Assembly: GCA_028280265.1 (NCBI GenBank)
Contig: JANQMD010000052.1
Coordinates: forward strand, 1 to 46,646
Source of the DNA: Flavobacteriaceae bacterium
Lineage (GTDB): Bacteria > Bacteroidota > Bacteroidia > Flavobacteriales > Flavobacteriaceae
Direction of reading: 5' to 3'
Length of the DNA: 46,646 nt
Positions 36,991 to 43,754 of the stretch are shown in pieces. A program made the position numbers and the translations under genes. Position 1 is the first letter of the stretch, and each line of letters opens with the position of its first letter. Below the pieces are notes generated by a model, which saw nothing but the letters and a program-made list of their open reading frames with translations, did no database searches and was not told the DNA's origin.

Positions 36991-39870
36991 TTAAAATCTT
37001 ACGTATAAGTTTACAAAATAGGTAGTTCCATTTCCAAAGAAATAGCGATTTCCAAATAGAGGAGTCTCTCTAATTTGTTCAGCTTTCTGGTCTCTATATC
37101 CAACCCTTCTCGATTGTTCGAAACCACCTGTTCTGTATTGCTGATTGAAAATGTTATTAATTGTTGCAAAAAAGCCAACAAAGTAGTTTCCTACTTTCCA
37201 AGATTTACCACCCACAACATTTACCAATAAATAACTATTGAATTGCTCTTGTCTTAGTAGTTCTCTTGCAGTGGCTTCGTTAAAATCATTGTATGCATAT
37301 CCAGAAATGTTTCCACCATAACCTAATACTTCAGCTGGAATCAGCTCAAAGTCAGTTGCAAAAGCAGCAGTCCTTTTCAAAGCACTTAGATCTACAAATG
37401 CGTGTGAAAAATGATTGGCAGTTGCACCTACCCACCAAAATTCGGGGTCTCTATATTCAAACCCTACTTGCAATGCTCTTTCTGGACCTCCAGCAACATG
37501 AAGATTTTTCAACTTCGTTGTGCCATCTCCAAAAGTTCTTCTTGATAAGTTACCCTGATTTGGATTTGGATTAAAATCATCACTTGCATAGTATACATTA
37601 GGATTGTTATTAAAGGTAAACTGACCTAAAGAAGCAACTGCCTTTAATTTAATTGTAGGAGTAACTTGTGCTTCAATTCCTAATTCCCCTCCAAAGTTTC
37701 TTCGTTCGATATTCGTTAACACTTCTTGAGTGAATGTTGAACCACTTTCTGTAAAGAAGAAGTTAATGTCAGTACCATCTCTAAAAGAAGTGTAATAACC
37801 TGTTAAACGAGCTCTCACAATAGAGGTTCTCAATACATAGCTTCCATCTATAGTAAAAATCTTTTCACTTTCAAGACCGTGAACGGTTGTGTTGCTTTGT
37901 CTTGCATTTTCAAAAGAATTTCGAATCGTAGGAGCTTTAGTTAAGTAGGCTGTGTTGAAGTCTAACAAATGTTGTCCAGATACTTTATAAGTAAGCCCGC
38001 CTTTTAAACCACAATCATTAAACATTAGCTTTCTACTTTTACCGAAAGATTTGTTGCCAGGGAAATATCCATTTTCATACAATCCATTTCTTTGATAAGA
38101 AGTGTACATTAGCTTGGCAGCTAAATAAAAATCAATCTTGTTATAGTTAAATTGTGTTTGTACAAATGACTCTATTGAAACAGCATCGATTTCGTAGTTG
38201 TATTTATAACGATCTCCTTCTCTAGCAATTCTGTTTGGATTTCGAAGGTCACTTTGTGCTAGGTTACTTAAAATTTGATTGTTCTGAGTTGTATTCTCTT
38301 CAGCGAAGAAATCAACATCTAAAAACCCAGTACCGTCAAGTAAATCTTTTACCCTAGCATAAGTTTCATTGCTAAGTTTTCTATAGTTTACACCAGCATT
38401 TAAACGAATGTTTTCGCTCAACTCAGAAAATAAAATAGAATTGAAAGAGAATTGTTTGTCATCTACACGATCTTCTTGCACTATATAAATGGAATTTCCT
38501 CTTTGGGCTGTTGAAGTTTGGTTTGCCGTAAATAAATTTTCCCAGTTGAATTGCCCATCATTTACAAACTGTTGTTGTGCTAAATATGCTTGTTGAAAAT
38601 CAAAAGCAGTAGGGACCGCATCCTGTAAGAAAAAACTTGGTAAGTTCTGATAGTAATCTGGACTTGGGTTTCTTGCTCCTCCAATAAATGAATCTTGTCC
38701 GTTGAAAGTAACCAAACGAGTTCCACCATTATCGATACGTGTATTACCAATATAGCCATATTGGTAAGAAACATTGGTATTTAAGGATGTCTTCTGAGAA
38801 ATATTGAAATAGTGATTCAACATCAAAATAGGTTCTTCAATGCTACGCTCTCTTGAGTTTTTCTGTCTTCCGTTTATTTGGCCCCAAAAAGGATTGTACT
38901 GTCTTCCTTTTAACTCAAAAATTTCATTCGTTAAAGCTGTAGATCTACCTCTTCTGTTTTGAGCATAGATGAAATTAAAATTTAAACTATGATTGTCTCC
39001 CAATTGCTTTTCAATAGCTGCAAAGAAAGAATTGGAATCGTACAAAGTGCCTTCTATAAATCCTTGATTTCCAAATCTTCTAGAGGCTAAGAAAGCATAA
39101 GACCATCCATCTTTCATAACGCCAGAGTTATAGCTGCCCATCACTCTTCCTTGATAGCTTCTGTTCGCAGAGGCATAAGAAACTCTTACACCTTTTCTGT
39201 ATTGTGAAGCCCTCATAATAATATTATTCGTTCCGGCAATGTCTCCAAAATTATATTCATTTGGACTCAGCCCCGGTGTAAAGGCTTGATTTCTTTGTAG
39301 GTCATTTAATCCTCCCCAGTTGGCCCATTGGGGTCTACCATTGGAGAGTTTATTCATTTCCATGCCGTTGATTAGAACTTTACCATTGGCATTGTCTAAA
39401 CCTCTAGGTCTAAAAAAGGTAGCACTAAAGTCAAAAGCTGCTGCACTTAGAAAAACATCTCTGGACGATTGTAACAGACCCGCAATATTGTCGGTAAAAC
39501 CATCATCAGAATTTAATTCATCATCAGTAATGTTTATAATACTAATATCTTGTTCCTCGGTTAAATCTTTGTACAGAAAGATAGAACCTAAATCAATTGG
39601 ATTTCCCGTCAATTCTACTGGAAAGTTTTGGATTTCATATCCCTCTAGTTTGATCTCAATAACATAGTTGCCATTTTCTAGATTTTGAAGGATGAAGACT
39701 CCATTTTGATTGGTTAGTATACTCATTTGAGTATTCTTAACACGAACTGCCACGCCAGACATTGGGTTTTCAGTTTCACTGTCTAAAATGACTCCTTTGA
39801 TTACATTTTGAGAATAAGCGTTAATGAATATCAATAGAGTGAATACTCTTATAAAGAAGTATTTTTTCAT
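36991..39870 (-). CDS. TonB-dependent receptor paired with DUF5689 lipoprotein
   Basis: 959 residues: a signal peptide (ends AYSQ), a CarboxypepD_reg domain (about 22-105, VIKGVILDSETENPMSGVAV), a plug with FFRPRGLDNANGKVLINGME, and a large barrel to the final FVNLYVRF. It imports a substrate across the outer membrane with TonB energy. It is not a canonical SusC and no SusD follows; the DUF5689 lipoprotein stands in that place. It is divergent from an exported endonuclease, with 107 bases between the two start codons, so shared regulation is likely. The substrate may be oligonucleotides or a breakdown product; this rests on context only. Confidence 0.86.
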   Translation of the reverse strand: MKKYFFIRVFTLLIFINAYSQNVIKGVILDSETENPMSGVAVRVKNTQMSILTNQNGVFILQNLENGNYVIEIKLEGYEIQNFPVELTGNPIDLGSIFLYKDLTEEQDISIINITDDELNSDDGFTDNIAGLLQSSRDVFLSAAAFDFSATFFRPRGLDNANGKVLINGMEMNKLSNGRPQWANWGGLNDLQRNQAFTPGLSPNEYNFGDIAGTNNIIMRASQYRKGVRVSYASANRSYQGRVMGSYNSGVMKDGWSYAFLASRRFGNQGFIEGTLYDSNSFFAAIEKQLGDNHSLNFNFIYAQNRRGRSTALTNEIFELKGRQYNPFWGQINGRQKNSRERSIEEPILMLNHYFNISQKTSLNTNVSYQYGYIGNTRIDNGGTRLVTFNGQDSFIGGARNPSPDYYQNLPSFFLQDAVPTAFDFQQAYLAQQQFVNDGQFNWENLFTANQTSTAQRGNSIYIVQEDRVDDKQFSFNSILFSELSENIRLNAGVNYRKLSNETYARVKDLLDGTGFLDVDFFAEENTTQNNQILSNLAQSDLRNPNRIAREGDRYKYNYEIDAVSIESFVQTQFNYNKIDFYLAAKLMYTSYQRNGLYENGYFPGNKSFGKSRKLMFNDCGLKGGLTYKVSGQHLLDFNTAYLTKAPTIRNSFENARQSNTTVHGLESEKIFTIDGSYVLRTSIVRARLTGYYTSFRDGTDINFFFTESGSTFTQEVLTNIERRNFGGELGIEAQVTPTIKLKAVASLGQFTFNNNPNVYYASDDFNPNPNQGNLSRRTFGDGTTKLKNLHVAGGPERALQVGFEYRDPEFWWVGATANHFSHAFVDLSALKRTAAFATDFELIPAEVLGYGGNISGYAYNDFNEATARELLRQEQFNSYLLVNVVGGKSWKVGNYFVGFFATINNIFNQQYRTGGFEQSRRVGYRDQKAEQIRETPLFGNRYFFGNGTTYFVNLYVRF

Positions 39871-39934
39871 ATTTCAAAGCAATTTGTTGACTCGAAGATA
39901 TAAAAAATATTTGTAATGGATGTTTTTTAATGTG

Positions 39935-39962
39935 TTGACTGCTAATAATTTGATTAGATTTG
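39935..39962 (+). promoter_or_regulatory. Promoter of the exported endonuclease gene
   Basis: TTG at 39935-39937, 17-base spacer, TAGATTTG at 39955-39962: a good match to the flavobacterial consensus. It ends 15 bases before the ATG at 39978. Confidence 0.6.
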
Positions 39963-39977
39963 TAGAAAATTGCCAAA

Positions 39978-41033
39978 ATGAATGCTTTTATTTTTCGATT
40001 ACTTTTTCTGCTTTTTACCTGTTCACAAACTTTGGGACAGAATCCCTCTGGATTGTATAAAATACGGACCATTGCATTTTATAATGTAGAGAGTTTGTTT
40101 GATACAATTAATGATGAAAATAAAAATGATGAAGCCAGTCCTATTATGAAAATAAACACGGACAGAGCTAAGGTGTATTGGGATAAAATAGATAAGTTGG
40201 CAAGTGTTATTGAACAGATTGGAGAAGATAAGACCAATACAAGTCCAGCTATTATAGGAGTGGCCGAAGTTGAGAATAGAAAGGTGTTAGAAGATTTAAT
40301 AAATAACAAACGGTTAAAATCGAAGCAATACAGAATCATTCATTATGAATCACCTGATAGAAGAGGGATAGATGTTGCGTTACTGTATCAACAAAGATAT
40401 TTTAAACCTGTTCATCACGAGTCTTTTGATCCCAATATTTATAGAGATGGTAGAAAGGTTTATACAAGAAATCAATTGTTGGTTTCTGGGTATTTAGATG
40501 ATGAGTTGATTCATATTATTGTAAACCATTGGCCTTCTAGAAGAGGTGGGGAGCAGAGAAGTAGACCTATGAGAGAAAAAGCGGCCTACCTGAACACAAA
40601 AATTATAAAAAAGCTAAAGGAAAAAGAAGAGAATCCAAAAGTGTTAATTATGGGTGATTTCAATGACAATCCGATCAATAGCAGCTTTAAACATGTGTTA
40701 AAAACCAAAGCCAAGAAGAAAAATGTTAAACAGGGAGATATTTACAATCCTTATGAGAGCATGTTTAAGAAAGGTTTTAATACAGGTGGATACAGAGATA
40801 ATATTAGCATGTTTGATCAAATTCTTTTTACCTCACCGATTCTAGACAAAGGAAACAAAGATTTCTCTTCTTATAAAATGTTTAAAGCTGCCATTTTTAA
40901 CAAAAGCTTTTTAACAAACAAAAGAGGGAGATACAAAGGATACCCTTTTCGAAGTTTTACTAATGGAATATACACGGGCGGGTACAGCGATCATTATCCT
41001 GTATACATTTACTTAATTAAGAAAATTGATTAA
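39978..41033 (+). CDS. Exported endonuclease/exonuclease/phosphatase (EEP) family protein
   Basis: 351 residues. A signal peptide ends SQTLGQ (about residue 21), so the enzyme acts outside the cytoplasm. The EEP (DNase I-like) catalytic set is complete: YNVESLFD (N36), AEVEN with catalytic E97, DRRGIDVALLY, NHWPSRRGG with H184, GDFNDN with D227 and N229, and SDHYPV with D338-H339. It should hydrolyse nucleic acid or another phosphodiester using a divalent metal. Divergent from a TonB receptor/DUF5689 pair, it probably feeds that uptake system. Its TAA stop overlaps the stop of the opposing YCII gene (41030-41033). Confidence 0.9.
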   Translation: MNAFIFRLLFLLFTCSQTLGQNPSGLYKIRTIAFYNVESLFDTINDENKNDEASPIMKINTDRAKVYWDKIDKLASVIEQIGEDKTNTSPAIIGVAEVENRKVLEDLINNKRLKSKQYRIIHYESPDRRGIDVALLYQQRYFKPVHHESFDPNIYRDGRKVYTRNQLLVSGYLDDELIHIIVNHWPSRRGGEQRSRPMREKAAYLNTKIIKKLKEKEENPKVLIMGDFNDNPINSSFKHVLKTKAKKKNVKQGDIYNPYESMFKKGFNTGGYRDNISMFDQILFTSPILDKGNKDFSSYKMFKAAIFNKSFLTNKRGRYKGYPFRSFTNGIYTGGYSDHYPVYIYLIKKID

Positions 41034-41488
41034 AATCCCTTTTTCCAAACCTTGTCAGAAGCATTTAAATATTCCGATAAAGCTGCAGAACCATACCATG
41101 GATATAATTCAGCTTCTAAATATTTGGCTTTAATGGCTGGGTCAGTTTGCAGCAATTTTTTTGCTTCTTCCACATCGTTCATATTTAAAATAAAAATACC
41201 ACGATATGTTTTATCGTTTTTTCCTATGGGGCCGGCGATGACCAATTTTTTATTTTTTACCATGGTTTGCATATTGTTCATATGACCTGCAAAAGCCTTG
41301 CTTTTAGCAGTTTTGTCTGTAGAAGTATTACTTCCAGTTTTAAGAATAACAAGAATATAGCTCTTCATTCCATAATCGTCTGCTCCTAATTTTTTAGCCA
41401 ATTCGGCATCATAATTTGGATTCGTTTTTTGCCCTGCTACTGAACATATGGAAAGAAGAAAGGCAATAACTGTAATATACTTTTTCAT
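41030..41488 (-). CDS. Exported YCII-related protein
   Basis: 152 residues from the ATG at 41488; a TTG 11 codons upstream would lengthen the N-terminus before the signal peptide and is less likely. The signal peptide (MKKYITVIAFLLSICSVAGQ) is followed by a YCII-type ferredoxin-like fold with GHMNNMQTMVKNKKLVIAGP and a YRGIFILNM strand. Cytoplasmic YciI homologues are small enzymes or accessory proteins of unsure role; export is the odd feature here. Its stop overlaps the endonuclease stop on the other strand. Confidence 0.8.
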   Translation of the reverse strand: MKKYITVIAFLLSICSVAGQKTNPNYDAELAKKLGADDYGMKSYILVILKTGSNTSTDKTAKSKAFAGHMNNMQTMVKNKKLVIAGPIGKNDKTYRGIFILNMNDVEEAKKLLQTDPAIKAKYLEAELYPWYGSAALSEYLNASDKVWKKGF

Positions 41489-41536
41489 CTGTTTAAATAT
41501 GATTTTATAATCTGAGATCAAGGTAAGAAATAAAGA

Positions 41537-43222
41537 TTATTTCAAACCCTTTAATACCAGTTGAATAGACTTGTAACCATTCCACTCATTTTCATCTAGA
41601 CTGTAAACAATGTCAAAATCATTTTGAATGAGTTCATACTTGTCTCCCAATCCAAAACCAATCGCTCCATATGTTTTTCTATCGGCTCCGTAAATAATGT
41701 TCAATTTAAGGTGTGTTTCATCTGCACCTACTTTCTTACCGTAACCGTTATCTCTTACGGAAGTAGTTTTAAAAATAGGTTTCATATTGCCAGGGCCAAA
41801 GGGAGCCATTTGCTGTAAAATTCTAAAGAATTTTGGAGTAATAGTTGATAAATCTAGTTCTGAGTCTATTTTTATTTCAGGAATGAGTTGTTCTTCTGGA
41901 ATTGTTTTAGAAACAACTTGTTCAAATGCTTGTTTAAAAGCATCATATTTTTTTGGGTCTAGAGTGAGACCCGCAGCATATTTATGTCCTCCAAATTGCT
42001 CTATATGTTCAGAACACTGTTGCAATGCGTTATAAACATCAAAACCACGAATCGAACGAGCTGATGCCGCAAGTTTATCACCACTTTTTGTAAAAACTAA
42101 CGTAGGTCTGTAATATGTTTCTATAAGCCTAGAGGCTACAATTCCAATGACTCCTTTGTGCCAATTTTCACGATACACAACAGTGGTAGAATTCTCCTCT
42201 TCTTGCGCTTCTTTAATTTGCTGAAGTGCTTGTTGAGTGATTTCCAGATCAACTTCTTTTCGATGCGTATTATACGCATCAATTTCTTTTGCATAGGTGA
42301 GAGCCGCTTCAAAATTAGATTCTATCAACAACTGAACAGCATAATTTCCGTGCTTCATTCTTCCCGCTGCATTAATTCTAGGAGCGATGATAAAAACAAC
42401 ATCTGTAATTGTTAATGTCGATTTTTTAAGCTGATGGATAATCGCTTTTACGCCCTCTCTCGGGGTTGAATTAATCACCTGTAAACCATAAAAAGCTAAG
42501 ATTCTGTTTTCTCCAGTAATTGGAACAATATCTGCGGCAATGGCTATCGCTACTAAATCTAAATAAGGAAGCAAATCTTGAATTGTTTCGCCTTTTGTCT
42601 TTCCCAGAGCTTGGACTAATTTAAACCCTATTCCACACCCACAAAGCTCATCGTACGGATAAGAACAATCTTCCTTTTTAGGATTTAAAACGGCAACTGC
42701 TTCTGGAATTTGCTCTCCAGGTTTGTGATGATCACAGATAATAAAATCTATTCCTTTTTCGGAAGCATAATCGACTTTCTCTATGGCTTTGATACCACAA
42801 TCCAATGCAATGATTAAAGAAACATCGTTGTCGGATGCAAAATCAATTCCTTGAAAGGAAATTCCATATCCTTCTTCATACCTGTCAGGGATATAGGTGG
42901 AAATATTTTCCGTATCTTTTTTTAAATAAGAAAAAACCAAAGAAACAGCACTGGTGCCATCTACATCATAATCTCCATAGACCAATATGTTTTCTTGATT
43001 GTCGATCGCTTTTTGAATTCTTTCCACAGCTTTTTTCATGTCCTTCATTAAAAATGGATCATGAAGCTCATCAAGATTAGGTCTGAAAAAACGTTTGGCT
43101 TCATCAAATGAGGTAATACCTCTTTGAACCAATAATTTTCCTAAAATTGGGTCAATAGATAGTTCTTTTGAAAGATGATGTACAGTTTGAGGATTGGGTT
43201 CCTCTTTAATAGTCCAACGCAT
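41537..43222 (-). CDS. recJ: Single-stranded-DNA exonuclease RecJ
   Basis: 561 residues, standard length. A 5'-3' exonuclease used in recombination and mismatch/base repair. It has the DHH phosphoesterase metal ligands: GDYDVDGTSAVSL (D84, D86), D141 and the DHH box at 164-166 (CDHHKPG). The DHHA1 domain follows with GRMKHGNYA and the QFGGHKYAAGL glycine-rich motif, then the C-terminal OB domain (NEWNGYKSIQLVLKGL). It follows the OsmC gene by 29 bases on the same strand, with a palindrome in the gap. Confidence 0.95.
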   Translation of the reverse strand: MRWTIKEEPNPQTVHHLSKELSIDPILGKLLVQRGITSFDEAKRFFRPNLDELHDPFLMKDMKKAVERIQKAIDNQENILVYGDYDVDGTSAVSLVFSYLKKDTENISTYIPDRYEEGYGISFQGIDFASDNDVSLIIALDCGIKAIEKVDYASEKGIDFIICDHHKPGEQIPEAVAVLNPKKEDCSYPYDELCGCGIGFKLVQALGKTKGETIQDLLPYLDLVAIAIAADIVPITGENRILAFYGLQVINSTPREGVKAIIHQLKKSTLTITDVVFIIAPRINAAGRMKHGNYAVQLLIESNFEAALTYAKEIDAYNTHRKEVDLEITQQALQQIKEAQEEENSTTVVYRENWHKGVIGIVASRLIETYYRPTLVFTKSGDKLAASARSIRGFDVYNALQQCSEHIEQFGGHKYAAGLTLDPKKYDAFKQAFEQVVSKTIPEEQLIPEIKIDSELDLSTITPKFFRILQQMAPFGPGNMKPIFKTTSVRDNGYGKKVGADETHLKLNIIYGADRKTYGAIGFGLGDKYELIQNDFDIVYSLDENEWNGYKSIQLVLKGLK

Positions 43223-43231
43223 AGCAACTTA

Positions 43232-43260
43232 TATTGAAATTAGTTCAATAATTATTGAAC
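43232..43260. promoter_or_regulatory. Nested palindromes between osmC and recJ
   Basis: GTTCAATAATTATTGAAC at 43243-43260 is a perfect 18-base palindrome that covers the OsmC stop codon. TATTGAA at 43232-43238 adds a third arm that can also pair with TTCAATA at 43244-43250. There is no T-tract, so it is a better candidate for an operator or a processing hairpin than a terminator. Confidence 0.45.
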
Positions 43261-43674
43261 ATGAAGATACACCGATGTTTTTACATCTGCAAATCTGCGG
43301 AACATTTCCATTACTCCACAATACTTTTCTACAGATAAATCTACTGCCTTTTGAATCTTATCTTCTTTCATATCCGAGCCATAGAAATGATATTCTACAG
43401 AAACCTTGTCATAGTATTTTGGATGTTCATCAGTCAGCTCAGCATGAACTACGATTTTAAAATCGTCTACTTCTGCTCTCATCTTTTTCAAAAGAGAAAC
43501 AACATCCAATCCAGAACATCCTGCGAGTGATGATAGCATCATGGCTTTGGGACGTAGACCTTTACTCTGAATGCCTTCATCAGGAGCATCCATAAAGAGA
43601 GTATCCCCACTGGGATTATCAGATTCAAAAAGCATATTTTCTTTCCAGACGGTAGTAACAGAATTTGTGGCCAT
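43252..43674 (-). CDS. OsmC/Ohr family peroxide-defence protein
   Basis: 140 residues. OsmC-type proteins reduce organic hydroperoxides using two cysteines. Here C53 (LAGCSGLDVVSLL) and C119 (EKYCGVMEMF) stand at the family positions, so it should be active. The length fits OsmC rather than the longer fused forms. It is upstream of recJ on the same strand and divergent from the large adhesin. Confidence 0.9.
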   Translation of the reverse strand: MATNSVTTVWKENMLFESDNPSGDTLFMDAPDEGIQSKGLRPKAMMLSSLAGCSGLDVVSLLKKMRAEVDDFKIVVHAELTDEHPKYYDKVSVEYHFYGSDMKEDKIQKAVDLSVEKYCGVMEMFRRFADVKTSVYLHVQ

Positions 43675-43709
43675 TTTTAAGAATTTTTAAGGGTCCTATT
43701 GTATATTTA

Positions 43710-43717
43710 CAAAAATA
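43710..43717 (-). promoter_or_regulatory. -7 promoter element of osmC
   Basis: The minus strand reads TATTTTTG, an exact TAnnTTTG match, 35 bases before the OsmC ATG. No good -33 TTG is present. Confidence 0.42.
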
Positions 43718-43754
43718 ATGACAAAGATTTAATAATTGTGTTGATTTGAATAGA

